DNA of 64,000 nucleotides from Bacillus sp. FJAT-27264 (GTDB lineage Bacteria > Bacillota > Bacilli > Paenibacillales > Paenibacillaceae): positions 899,084 to 963,083 of the forward strand of contig NZ_MAQW01000001.1 in NCBI RefSeq assembly GCF_001682855.1, in the 5' to 3' direction. The position numbers were made by a program, and so were the translations under genes. The notes under the pieces were generated by a model. The model was given only the letters and a program-made list of their open reading frames with translations, searched no databases and was not told where the DNA came from. How positions within the stretch are numbered: the first letter of the stretch is position 1; every line of letters starts with the position of its first letter. Positions 16,735 through 26,403 of the stretch are shown one piece after another.

Positions 16735-17904
16735 CTAGTAACGCTCCAGTTGGGCGAGGTAGTTGTCATAGTTGGCCTTGATTTCTTCCATGGAATCTCC
16801 ACCGAATTTGTCGAGGAAACCTTTCGCAATCTCCCATGCCACAACGTTCTCCAAGACTACACATGCTGCTGGCACTGCACAAGCATCCGAACGTTCCACT
16901 TGGGCCGTGAACGGCTCCTTCGTGTCAATATCCACGCTTTGCAGTGGCTTGTAGAGAGTAGGGATTGGCTTCATAACGCCGCGAACCACTACCGGCATGC
17001 CGTTGGTCATCCCACCTTCAAAACCGCCCAGACGATTGCTCGCCCGGTAGTACCCTTTGGAGGCCTCGTAGGCAATCTCGTCATGCACTTGCGAACCGCG
17101 CAGCTTGCCTGCTTCAAAGCCGATACCGATCTCCACGCCCTTGAATGCATTGATGGACATTACCGCTCCGGCAATGGCACCATCCAGCTTGCGGTCAGAC
17201 TGAACATGACTGCCTAGTCCGATAGGAAGACCTTCAACAATACACTCGACGATGCCTCCGATGGAGTCGCCTTCTTCCTTGATCTTGTCTATGTAGGACT
17301 CCATTTTTTGTTCTGTCTCTTTATCCACAACTCTTACAGAGGATTCCTCTGTACGTGCGATCAATTCATCGATAGGTAGATCATTCGCAGGCGCTTCAAT
17401 CTCGCCGATTCGAATAACCTGTCCAGCGATTTTCACGCCAAACGCGGCCAGAAACTGTCTGGCTACCGCGCCGCAGGCCACTCTTGCTGCCGTCTCGCGT
17501 GCGCTAGAGCGCTCCAGTACATTGCGCAGGTCGGTATGGTTGTACTTCAAACCACCGTTAAGATCCGCATGACCTGGACGAGGGCGATTAACCCGGCGTT
17601 TCTCTTCGTCGCTGCCCGGAATCGGCTCGATGTTCATGATATTTCTCCAGTGCGTCCAGTCCTTATTCTCTACAACTAGCGCTACTGGCGCACCTGTGGT
17701 GTAACCATGACGTACACCCCCGACAATACTGGCGGTATCTTTCTCAATTTGCATCCGCCGGCCACGGCCATATCCTTTTTGACGGCGCTGCAATTGGAAA
17801 TTCAACTCTTCAAAATTCAGTGTAAGATTGCTTGGCAATCCCTCAATAATGGCAGTAAGCTGGGGGCCGTGCGTTTCCCCCGCTGTTAAATAGCGTAAAC
17901 TCAT
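16735..17904 (-). CDS. aroC: Chorismate synthase
   Basis: Makes chorismate, the branch point for trp, tyr and, by the futalosine route, menaquinone, all represented in this window. FMN-dependent, 389 residues. Motifs: LTAGETHGP at the N-terminus, [34 protein letters not shown], and [15 protein letters not shown] chose the ATG at 17904 (SD AAGGGGG) because [14 protein letters not shown] is the family start; an upstream in-frame ATG at 17994 adds unlikely residues. Confidence 0.96.
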   Translation of the reverse strand: MSLRYLTAGETHGPQLTAIIEGLPSNLTLNFEELNFQLQRRQKGYGRGRRMQIEKDTASIVGGVRHGYTTGAPVALVVENKDWTHWRNIMNIEPIPGSDEEKRRVNRPRPGHADLNGGLKYNHTDLRNVLERSSARETAARVACGAVARQFLAAFGVKIAGQVIRIGEIEAPANDLPIDELIARTEESSVRVVDKETEQKMESYIDKIKEEGDSIGGIVECIVEGLPIGLGSHVQSDRKLDGAIAGAVMSINAFKGVEIGIGFEAGKLRGSQVHDEIAYEASKGYYRASNRLGGFEGGMTNGMPVVVRGVMKPIPTLYKPLQSVDIDTKEPFTAQVERSDACAVPAACVVLENVVAWEIAKGFLDKFGGDSMEEIKANYDNYLAQLERY

Positions 17905-18037
17905 GCTGCGTTCCCCCTTCACACTTTTAAACTGTAAACCGCTAAAATGTTGATGATCTTTGCTCATTATAGTATAGGGAATCCGCTTTGACAAGGAACT
18001 TCAGTTCCTTGCAAAGATCCCCCCAGGAAGTTAAAAA

Positions 18038-18071
18038 GCGTCGTTTATACCCTTTTGGGTATAAACGACGC
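18038..18071 (-). terminator. Terminator after the 53-residue small gene
   Basis: Perfect 15-bp inverted repeat (18038-18052 with 18057-18071, loop TTTT) followed on the minus strand by five U. It separates the small gene and cheR from aroC. Confidence 0.85.
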
Positions 18072-18095
18072 CGCTCTGGGCTGGGTTAATGCAGA

Positions 18096-18257
18096 TCAGC
18101 TGCCGACACGCCGTCTGGCCGCGGGCAAGACTTTTTTGTCCGCCTCTAGCTGTAACAAGGTCTTAAGCTGCACATCATCCATCCCGAGAATTTGCCCGCA
18201 CTCACGAACGGTAATGAAACCACGCCGATAGGCGGCAATAACCTTACTTTTGTCCAT
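18096..18257 (-). CDS. Small helix-turn-helix-like protein, unknown function
   Basis: A 53-codon frame starting MDKSKVIAAYRRGFITVREC and ending AARRRVGS. The segment from about residue 14 (FITVRECGQILGMDDVQL) looks like a short helix-turn-helix of the sigma region 4 type. ATG at 18257 has AAAGG upstream; a strong terminator follows the stop. Codon use resembles its neighbours. Not recognised as a named family; it could be a small regulator. Confidence 0.6.
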   Translation of the reverse strand: MDKSKVIAAYRRGFITVRECGQILGMDDVQLKTLLQLEADKKVLPAARRRVGS

Positions 18258-18366
18258 CAGTTAATCGACCTTTCGCTTCGTACTGAGAATGCTATCTACG
18301 ATCCAGTATCGCTGGAACCAGTGCAAAGTATACGTGCAGGCTGCTTAAAAGATGGAAAAGAAGGCT

Positions 18367-19640
<1,274 letters not shown>

Positions 19641-19749
19641 GGGTCACTCTCCATTTTCCTATACATAGGATGGGTGTTTATGAGAATTAAGGAAGTATAT
19701 ACTTTCTGATATTAGCAGAAACCTGGGCTTATGTGAACGCTTATATCAT

Positions 19750-20718
19750 TTAATAATTCCGACCGGTTATGAAAAAAGCAATATCGCGAAGGCTTCGCTT
19801 CGTCTTATTATTCGGCAGGGCTTCGAGTGCAGCTAGAGCCTTCTCAATATAACGGGAAGCCAGATCCTCGGCCCTAGTTATCCCCTCTCCCGAAAGGATC
19901 AGGTCGATGGCACGTCCTACCCCTCTATGTCCTTTGCGAATGGCATCCAACTCCTCTAGCAGCGGAAGCCGCAAGCGCTCATCCTCCAGGCTATAAATAA
20001 CGGGAAGAGTAATGTTGCCCTGACGCATATCACTGCCCGGCGGCTTCCCGATTTGTTTCTCCGTCCCGGAAAGATCGAGCAAATCATCACGGATCTGAAA
20101 CGCCATGCCTACGTTGTAACCGTAATTGTAAAGTAACCGCGCCGCCTCTGGCTCTGCATCTGCAGCAAGCGCGCCAAGTTGGCAACTGATCGCAATCAGA
20201 ATCGCTGTCTTACGGCGGATGCGCCGCAGATAATGACGTACACTCTGCCCGCTGTTAAAAAAATCCCGGATTTGCTCCATCTCTCCGATAGACATTTCCA
20301 CCATCGCTCTGGATAAAATCTCATGTATGCGCGGATTCTTCAGCTCAGTTGTCATCACTAGCGCCTTGGCGTAGATATAATCCCCTGTGTACATGGCAAT
20401 TTTATCATCCCACTTGGCTTTGACCGTCTGCTCGCCGCGGCGCAGCTCGGCATCATCTATGACATCATCATGTACTAGTGAAGCGCTGTGAATTAACTCT
20501 AAGGGTACAGCCACCCGCTTCAGCTTCTCCAGGTCATAAGTTCCGAATTTGCCACCCATGAGTACAAAGACAGGGCGCAGGCGTTTGCCCCCAGCCTTCA
20601 GCAGATGCAGTGAGGTCTCGGTCAGCAGTTCGTCGTCACCCTGAACACTGCGATACAGTTCTTTTTCAATCTGGTCCATATCTTTATTTAGCATGCCAAA
20701 TATTTGCAGTCTTTTCAT
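19750..20718 (-). CDS. hepT: Heptaprenyl diphosphate synthase component II
   Basis: Catalytic subunit of the trans-prenyltransferase that makes the menaquinone side chain. 322 residues, with the first Asp-rich motif LVHDDVIDDAELRRG and the second QIRDDLLDLSG. The ATG at 20718 overlaps the mqnA stop (ATGA) and follows GTGAAGGA; the frame is open further upstream, but this start is better. Its partner hepS is at 23802-24671. Confidence 0.94.
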   Translation of the reverse strand: MKRLQIFGMLNKDMDQIEKELYRSVQGDDELLTETSLHLLKAGGKRLRPVFVLMGGKFGTYDLEKLKRVAVPLELIHSASLVHDDVIDDAELRRGEQTVKAKWDDKIAMYTGDYIYAKALVMTTELKNPRIHEILSRAMVEMSIGEMEQIRDFFNSGQSVRHYLRRIRRKTAILIAISCQLGALAADAEPEAARLLYNYGYNVGMAFQIRDDLLDLSGTEKQIGKPPGSDMRQGNITLPVIYSLEDERLRLPLLEELDAIRKGHRGVGRAIDLILSGEGITRAEDLASRYIEKALAALEALPNNKTKRSLRDIAFFITGRNY

Positions 20719-21572
20719 TCCTTCACCCGTGTCAGCAGATTGTGGCTCCAAAGCTCCATCTTCACTTCCTGCGGCAGCAGGCCCATTTCATAGGCATAGC
20801 GGAAATAGAGGTTCAAACCTTCCTGCTGCCTTTCTTCAAAGTCATAACACAAATTGCGGAAGTATCCGTACCAGTAAGCTTCCGTACCGCCAACCGCACG
20901 CATGGCTTCGGACACAATCGGAGCGAGATCACGCAGCCCGTGCCGTTTGCTCTCCGCAAAGGCCTCTGCGATCTCCGCGACCGCAGCGAATTTGTTACGT
21001 GCCGCATCCCGGTTCACAGCCCAGACTGCAAAGGTCATGCCAAGTCCGGTCCAGTTTTTCCAGAACTCACCGAGATCGGTAACCACATACCCTTCATTCT
21101 GCCAAGAAGCCTTAATGGCATTATCGCCGATCAAGAGACAGGCATCAGCCTGCTCCATCATTGCGTCCAAATCCGGTTCTGCACTTATGTACTGCGGGCG
21201 TCCTCCGATGGCCTTCTGCATAATAATCTTCAGCAGATTGGTCGAAGTTGCCGATGTGTTGGTAACCGCTATGATTCCATCCGCAATCTCTTCCAGCGGC
21301 TTCCTGGAGAATAGCAAGATGGACCTTACAGGTCCGTCTGAACTGACCGACAGAGAGGGAAGCAGCAGCAGACGGTCACTGGCCTCAGCATAAGCGAAAG
21401 AGGATAGTGCGCCAACATGAATGCTGCCTTCGCTCATGCCTCGGTTTAGGACGGCAGGCACCTCGCTGACCATTTTTGCAGGATGGCTCAGGGAAGAAGG
21501 ATGAAAGTTGTGAAAGACCGGCCATGAGTTGGTATAGCTTATTTTCCCAATTACAGTAGCACTGTTGCTCAT
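20715..21572 (-). CDS. mqnA: Menaquinone biosynthesis protein MqnA (chorismate dehydratase)
   Basis: First enzyme of the futalosine pathway: converts chorismate to 3-enolpyruvylbenzoate. The 285 residues have the substrate-binding-protein-like MqnA/MqnD fold with KISYTNSWPVFHNF, EVPAVLNRGMSEG and GALSSFAYA near the N-terminus, and DACLLIGDNAI in the middle. ATG at 21572 follows GGGGGAG and a 4-nt gap after the ubiX stop. Its presence implies that this organism makes menaquinone by the futalosine route. Confidence 0.9.
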   Translation of the reverse strand: MSNSATVIGKISYTNSWPVFHNFHPSSLSHPAKMVSEVPAVLNRGMSEGSIHVGALSSFAYAEASDRLLLLPSLSVSSDGPVRSILLFSRKPLEEIADGIIAVTNTSATSTNLLKIIMQKAIGGRPQYISAEPDLDAMMEQADACLLIGDNAIKASWQNEGYVVTDLGEFWKNWTGLGMTFAVWAVNRDAARNKFAAVAEIAEAFAESKRHGLRDLAPIVSEAMRAVGGTEAYWYGYFRNLCYDFEERQQEGLNLYFRYAYEMGLLPQEVKMELWSHNLLTRVKE

Positions 21573-21576
21573 CTCT

Positions 21577-22179
21577 TTACTCCCCCCATCTACGAAATAG
21601 CTGATGTTCAATATTCAGGCTGTCCAGTACCTTGCCGACCATAAAGTTAATCAGATCGTCCATGCTCTGCGGTCCATGATAAAATGCCGGCATGGCCGGA
21701 ATGATGCGAACGCCCAAGCGGGCCAGTTTCAGCATATTTTCGAGATGAATCGCATGCAGTGGTGTCTCGCGCGGAACCAGTACCAGCGGGCGTCCTTCCT
21801 TCAGCATGACATCCGCCGCACGACTCATCAAGTTATCAGAAGCGCCATTCGCTACTGCAGAGAGTGTGCCCATAGAGCACGGCATAATAATCATGCCCTC
21901 CACACGAAAAGAGCCGCTGGCGATCGAAGCTCCAATATCAGCAACAGGGTGATAATGCAGAGAACCGGGATGGCCTTTGAACGTATCGTTCAAAAAACCT
22001 TCCCGGTCTGAGACGGCGAAGCCCAGCTCCTCCTTGAATACACGCCAGCCGGCAGTACTTACCACAAGATGCACGGTATGTCCCATGGACAGCAGGGTCT
22101 CCGTCAGGCGAACGCCGTATATCGCGCCGCTCGCCCCCGTAATGCCCACAACAAAACTCTTAGGTGTAGAAGTAATCAT
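21577..22179 (-). CDS. ubiX: UbiX-family flavin prenyltransferase
   Basis: Makes prenylated FMN, the cofactor of UbiD-type decarboxylases. 200 residues with the FMN loop VGITGASGAIYGVRL, the MPCSMGTLSAVANG segment and VPRETPLHAIHLENM. ATGA overlap with the ubiA stop. In the futalosine pathway it would serve the decarboxylase that acts after prenylation (MqnM-like); no ubiD is in this window. Confidence 0.9.
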   Translation of the reverse strand: MITSTPKSFVVGITGASGAIYGVRLTETLLSMGHTVHLVVSTAGWRVFKEELGFAVSDREGFLNDTFKGHPGSLHYHPVADIGASIASGSFRVEGMIIMPCSMGTLSAVANGASDNLMSRAADVMLKEGRPLVLVPRETPLHAIHLENMLKLARLGVRIIPAMPAFYHGPQSMDDLINFMVGKVLDSLNIEHQLFRRWGE

Positions 22180-23051
22180 TTATAGTATTGCACCACCAGG
22201 TCAATCAGTGTGAATGAGAAGACGACGATGCTAAGCACCCCGTTCATGGTGAAGAAGGCAGTCTGCAAACGACTCAAGTCATTTGGGGTAACAATATAAT
22301 GTTCATAGAACAGGATAATGTAGGCAATAATCATTCCAGCTGCATACCACCAGCTCAAATCGGTCATGAAGAACAGGGTTATAAAACCAACACTGGTTAA
22401 AATATGAAATACACGGGCGATAACCAGCGCTTTACCCACACCAAACCGCACAGGAATGGAATGCAATCCTTCTTTCGTGTCAAACTCCACATCCTGACAG
22501 GCGTAAATAACATCAAAGCCCGCTAACCAGAATACGATCGTGAAGTAAAACACCATGGACGTAAGATCCACAGTTCCGGTTACTGCCACCCAGCCGCCAA
22601 GTGGAGCAAGCGCCACTGTCAAACCAAGAATAAGGTGACATGCCCAGGTAAAACGTTTGGTAAAAGAATAAAAAACAAGTAAAAAGACGGCTATCGGTAA
22701 TAACTTCATCGACAGCGGATTCAGCTTAAATGCAGCCCAGAAGAGCAAGAAGAATGAAAAAGCAATAAAGATGACGACTTCTCCAATCTTGAGCAGGCCC
22801 GCCGGGATGGCGCGTCCCGCTGTACGTGGGTTTTTGGCGTCACTGACCCGGTCAATTAACCGGTTTAAGCCCATAGCCGCGCTTCGCGCGCCAAACATTG
22901 CTACTACAACCCAGCCAATCTGCGCCCAGGACGGCAGCGTACCAAACATAACCACCGAACCGAGTAATGCGCCCATAAATGCGAAGGGCAAAGCAAATAC
23001 AGTATGTTCAAACTTGATCATTTGCAAAAAGATGCCGATTTTCTTAAACAT
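22176..23051 (-). CDS. UbiA-family prenyltransferase (MqnP-like)
   Basis: A membrane aromatic prenyltransferase of 291 residues with about eight or nine hydrophobic helices. The two Asp-rich motifs are NRLIDRVSDAKNPRTAGRA (first) and DVIYACQDVEFDTKEG (second). In this context it should attach the polyprenyl chain made by HepS/HepT to the futalosine-derived naphthoate. ATG at 23051 with AAGGAGA, after the menG stop. The annotation 4-hydroxybenzoate polyprenyltransferase would be misleading. Confidence 0.88.
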   Translation of the reverse strand: MFKKIGIFLQMIKFEHTVFALPFAFMGALLGSVVMFGTLPSWAQIGWVVVAMFGARSAAMGLNRLIDRVSDAKNPRTAGRAIPAGLLKIGEVVIFIAFSFFLLFWAAFKLNPLSMKLLPIAVFLLVFYSFTKRFTWACHLILGLTVALAPLGGWVAVTGTVDLTSMVFYFTIVFWLAGFDVIYACQDVEFDTKEGLHSIPVRFGVGKALVIARVFHILTSVGFITLFFMTDLSWWYAAGMIIAYIILFYEHYIVTPNDLSRLQTAFFTMNGVLSIVVFSFTLIDLVVQYYK

Positions 23052-23052
23052 C

Positions 23053-23802
23053 TCACTTCTCCTTGAGCCCAATGTGTAGTGCCGCGATGCCTCCGGTCAA
23101 GGGGAAGGATTCCACTTTGTTCAGTCCGGTTTCACGGAAAATAGCAGCCAGCTGCTCCCGATCAGGGAACAGAGCCAACGATTCGGGTAGCCATCTGTAC
23201 TGCTCATAACGCTTCGCAAACAGCTTGCCCATTAAAGGAAGTATCTGCTTGAAATAAAAATAATACACACCCTTGAAGGGCTGTGTCATCGGCTTGGACA
23301 GCTCGAGACACACAACCATGCCGCCTGGCTTCACCACACGTTGCATCTCTTTCAGTACCTGTACAGGATCGGGTACATTGCGCAGCCCGAAACCGATAGT
23401 TGCATAGTCAAAAGAGTTGTCATCAAAGGGCAGCTCCATCGCATTGCCTTCGACCAACGAAATACGGTCCTGCAGGCCACGATCCTCTACCTTGCGTTGA
23501 CCAACCGCCAGCATGCCCGCACTGAAGTCGAGGCCCATCACGGAGCCTGTCTCACTCTTCTCGGCCAGGGCGATGCTCCAGTCACAGGTACCACAACACA
23601 AATCTACAGCGGTATCGCCGTGACGCATGGCCATTTTCTTCATTGCAAATTTCCGCCACGACTTGTGGCGCCGAAAGCTTATGATATCATTCATAACATC
23701 ATATTTGCCGGCAATACTCTCGAATACAGAATGTACAAATTGCTCTTTAGGCTTAGCTCCGTCCCCCTGGACGGAAGCCGTTGTCTTCTCCATAGTCATC
23801 AT
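23053..23802 (-). CDS. menG: Demethylmenaquinone methyltransferase
   Basis: Last step of menaquinone synthesis, SAM-dependent. A 249-residue UbiE/MenG protein: AGKYDVMNDIISFRRHKSWR, the SAM loop DLCCGTCDW and GFGLRNVPD. The exact start is one of three closely spaced ATGs (23802, 23799, 23793) after GGAGGGG; spacing favours one of the inner two. It abuts the hepS stop codon. Confidence 0.93.
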   Translation of the reverse strand: MMTMEKTTASVQGDGAKPKEQFVHSVFESIAGKYDVMNDIISFRRHKSWRKFAMKKMAMRHGDTAVDLCCGTCDWSIALAEKSETGSVMGLDFSAGMLAVGQRKVEDRGLQDRISLVEGNAMELPFDDNSFDYATIGFGLRNVPDPVQVLKEMQRVVKPGGMVVCLELSKPMTQPFKGVYYFYFKQILPLMGKLFAKRYEQYRWLPESLALFPDREQLAAIFRETGLNKVESFPLTGGIAALHIGLKEK

Positions 23803-24671
23803 TACCCCTCCACGGCTGCTTGTCCCGGAATTTCCATCTGCAGCAGGAAGACATCTAGCAAGGCATTTAGTTCAGAAAGAAGCCCCTCATCCTTTACTCC
23901 CTGCAGCAGTCCCTGTATGGACTGAATACATTGATGTAGCTTGTCCGTCAGCAGGGAATCACATTTATACTTCATCATAAGCTTCTTCCAATCCTTCAGA
24001 TCGATTTCCCTTTCACGCAACAACCGCTGCTCCTCTTCAGATGCGTTCTCCAGCATCTTCCAGTAGCTGTAGCTGCCCGGCGCCTGAGAAAGATCATTGC
24101 TGCGTCGCTGTTCCGTAGCCAGTGCCTCACACAGGCTGATTTCTGCAAGCAGCTTCTCCCACAATCCGACGAGTGCAGTCTCGATCTTAGGTGTAAAGGA
24201 AAGAAACAGCACCCTATTGAGCTGTACCTTGTACCGCAAATATTCATCAGCAGAAAGCAGCATGCCCTTCATCTTTCTGTAGAGCTGGGCTTTAGTAATA
24301 TTGAAGTCGGCAATGGCGGTACTCAGTGTTCCCACGAGTGCGACCTCACCGCGTCTTGACAGCAAGTGGTAGAACCAGCTGCTAAAATAATCGCCAGCCA
24401 GTACTTTCAACTGACGGGAGCGCATGAGATCGCCGCCAGGATCATTCTCCGAGCGATCAATTCCCTCATGGGTATCAAGACCAAGCTGTGCCAGCGCGGT
24501 TACCAGCGTGTACAGCTCACTGCTTTGCTCTTCAGCAGAGGAGCCCTGGTTCAGAAAAATATATAACAAATGACTCCGGCCATCTGAAAACGGCGGCAAT
24601 TCCGTGTGCCGCTGAATCATGTCGTAGTCAGTATAGGGTTTAGCCAGTTGCGGTATGCGGTACGGTTTCAT
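23802..24671 (-). CDS. hepS: Heptaprenyl diphosphate synthase component I
   Basis: Non-catalytic subunit of the two-component heptaprenyl diphosphate synthase. 289 residues, all helical and poorly conserved, but recognisable from position (before menG, with hepT later) and from a region such as GDYFSSWFYHLLSRRGEV. ATG at 24671 after GGAGG is chosen; the open frame extends to a GTG at 24755 without a good site. Confidence 0.82.
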   Translation of the reverse strand: MKPYRIPQLAKPYTDYDMIQRHTELPPFSDGRSHLLYIFLNQGSSAEEQSSELYTLVTALAQLGLDTHEGIDRSENDPGGDLMRSRQLKVLAGDYFSSWFYHLLSRRGEVALVGTLSTAIADFNITKAQLYRKMKGMLLSADEYLRYKVQLNRVLFLSFTPKIETALVGLWEKLLAEISLCEALATEQRRSNDLSQAPGSYSYWKMLENASEEEQRLLREREIDLKDWKKLMMKYKCDSLLTDKLHQCIQSIQGLLQGVKDEGLLSELNALLDVFLLQMEIPGQAAVEG

Positions 24672-24785
24672 TTCAGCCTCCGAAGCCCTTGACGTTATTA
24701 CTATATCTTTGCTCACAATCTTGTCTATTATATCACATGTTTTTTTGTGACGCACGATAAGGCGTCCTAGTTTCTTTTACCCAGG

Positions 24786-25328
24786 TCAGGGAGAAATGAA
24801 CTGGTTTTTCCAGAGGTCGCTTTCGCTAATCCTGAGACTGCTTTTGAGATGTTCCGATAAGGGACGATTCCCCGTGTTCAGAAGTTCCTTTTGCAGTTCT
24901 CCCGACCATTCCCGCCGGCGAATGTCTCCAGCCAGCAGTAAACTGCGGGTCCGGGTCCACTTGTCTTCGGCAACGACGCGCAGCAGCAGCTGATTCACGT
25001 TAGACGTATCCTGAATAGCAAAAGCAACCGACTGGGCCATATTGCGGTACAGTTCCGCTGGCTCGTGATCATTGCCTGTTACCATCAGATCCAGGGATAG
25101 CACCCCGTTCTCCCATCCAACACTGCCAATGGTTAGCGTTAGGGGGAGCGCTCCTATGGCATCCACAAGGTTAGTGTCGTCCAGCACCAGATTGTTGTCT
25201 TCACTGAAAGTTTCAACCGATCCGCGGTCCTGCCGGAGGGATGATTCCATATCTGCCAGCTGCGGTAGCAGTATAGCCGAGCCAGCAGTCAGCAGTAACA
25301 AGGTACCGATCCACCAAGTCTTATTCAT
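24786..25328 (-). CDS. Conserved hypothetical secreted or membrane-anchored protein
   Basis: A 180-residue protein with an N-terminal hydrophobic segment (about residues 5-25, WWIGTLLLLTAGSAILLPQL) acting as a signal or anchor. The rest is soluble, with no recognised motif. ATG at 25328 after GGGGGG is preferred to the GTG 6 nt upstream. It lies between mtrB and hepS. Role unknown; it may be coupled to hepS expression. Confidence 0.6.
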   Translation of the reverse strand: MNKTWWIGTLLLLTAGSAILLPQLADMESSLRQDRGSVETFSEDNNLVLDDTNLVDAIGALPLTLTIGSVGWENGVLSLDLMVTGNDHEPAELYRNMAQSVAFAIQDTSNVNQLLLRVVAEDKWTRTRSLLLAGDIRRREWSGELQKELLNTGNRPLSEHLKSSLRISESDLWKNQFISP

Positions 25329-25450
25329 AAGCACGCCCCCCTCTTATCCATCGTTTCCGCCTCATTGTCTGTTTATACGAATAGACCTACTGTATAAATT
25401 TCGTATATGGATTTATGAAATGGATTCATACTTACTTATATTTCGAAAAA

Positions 25451-25469
25451 AAGCAGGCTATGCCTGCTT
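25451..25469 (-). terminator. Terminator of mtrB
   Basis: 8-bp stem AAGCAGGC/GCCTGCTT with a 3-nt loop, followed on the minus strand by a U-run; adjacent to the mtrB stop codon. Confidence 0.8.
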
Positions 25470-25470
25470 T

Positions 25471-25719
25471 TCAGCTCTCGCTCTCCAGTTGTCCGTGTTT
25501 ACTCCATATTTCGGCTTTTCCGCGGATCTTCATCGCTGAGGTATGATCGGTAAACTGGGCGATCAGCACCTCGCCTTTATCCAGCTTTTCTGTATGGTGA
25601 AACCGTGTGTCCAGACCGCGTGTCAATCCGATCACCTGTACTCCGTTTTCCTTAGCCTTGATCACGATGTAGTCGCTTCCTGAGGGAAGCGGGTTCCCGC
25701 CACTCTTGTTCTCCGTCAT
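25471..25719 (-). CDS. mtrB: Tryptophan RNA-binding attenuation protein (TRAP)
   Basis: An 82-residue TRAP protein that forms an 11-subunit ring, binds tryptophan and wraps RNA with (G/U)AG repeats. The core matches the B. subtilis protein almost position by position ([20 protein letters not shown], then [14 protein letters not shown]). The RNA-binding Lys and Arg residues of the known KKR set are present: Lys in KLDKGE, and Lys and Arg in MKIRG. Unlike B. subtilis, no folE precedes it; hbs does. Its likely target is the trp leader at 15118-15210. Confidence 0.95.
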   Translation of the reverse strand: MTENKSGGNPLPSGSDYIVIKAKENGVQVIGLTRGLDTRFHHTEKLDKGEVLIAQFTDHTSAMKIRGKAEIWSKHGQLESES

Positions 25720-25773
25720 CTCTGATCCTCCTCTGAACCTATTGGCCTACGCTAATACTGCTTCCAAAAACAA

Positions 25774-25795
25774 ATGCCGCCTGGGAGGGCGGCAT
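25774..25795 (-). terminator. Terminator of hbs
   Basis: 8-bp stem ATGCCGCC/GGCGGCAT with loop TGGGAG, A-rich on the downstream side of the minus strand. It separates hbs from mtrB. Confidence 0.75.
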
Positions 25796-25833
25796 CGTGT
25801 TTGTCGAAAAATCGGGTCGATATGTAGAAATCT

Positions 25834-26106
25834 TTATTTGATTCCGTCTTTAAGTGCCTTACCCGGTTTGAACGCTGGGACCTTGCTAGAAGGAATTTCG
25901 ATTTCTTCACCAGTTTGCGGGTTACGGCCTTTACGTGCAGAACGCTCGCGCACTTCAAAGTTTCCGAATCCAACCAGTTGAACTTTGTCACCGTTTTGCA
26001 GAGCTTCCGCGATGGCTTCAAAAACAGCATCTACCGCTTTAGTAGCATCTTTCTTGGGAAGTTCAGTTGCTTCAGTAACAACATTGATCAAATCAGATTT
26101 ATTCAT
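25834..26106 (-). CDS. hbs: HU family DNA-binding protein
   Basis: The 90-residue histone-like protein that bends and compacts [23 protein letters not shown] and the DNA-clamp motif [20 protein letters not shown] are diagnostic. SD GGGAGGTG. The gap upstream (26107-26403) is AT-rich leader without a gene. Confidence 0.97.
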   Translation of the reverse strand: MNKSDLINVVTEATELPKKDATKAVDAVFEAIAEALQNGDKVQLVGFGNFEVRERSARKGRNPQTGEEIEIPSSKVPAFKPGKALKDGIK

Positions 26107-26361
26107 ATCTTTTCACCTCCCTGGGCAAATTTCCGGTATCATTCACTCTTTCCGTTTCAACGCAAAATATACGTGATAATCCCGTTTATTAAAGTACAAT
26201 GGCGCCCTTAGACCCTAAAAGCGCAACAAACTTATAGTAATACAGCCCATCCATAATTTCAAGGCGTTACTTAAAAAAGGAGCAGAAAGTATCAGCTGGA
26301 ATGGGGCTGTTGCATGATTTTCAGGCCCTATGCTGACATAAAAACAGCTGTTACCAGCAAA

Positions 26362-26387
26362 AAAGAGCAGGAAAATCCCTGCTCTTT
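26362..26387 (-). terminator. Terminator of spoIVA
   Basis: 10-bp stem AAAGAGCAGG/CCTGCTCTTT with a 6-nt loop and A-rich flank, 17 nt after the spoIVA stop. Confidence 0.8.
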
Positions 26388-26403
26388 CAGCATGTCTATT
26401 CAG

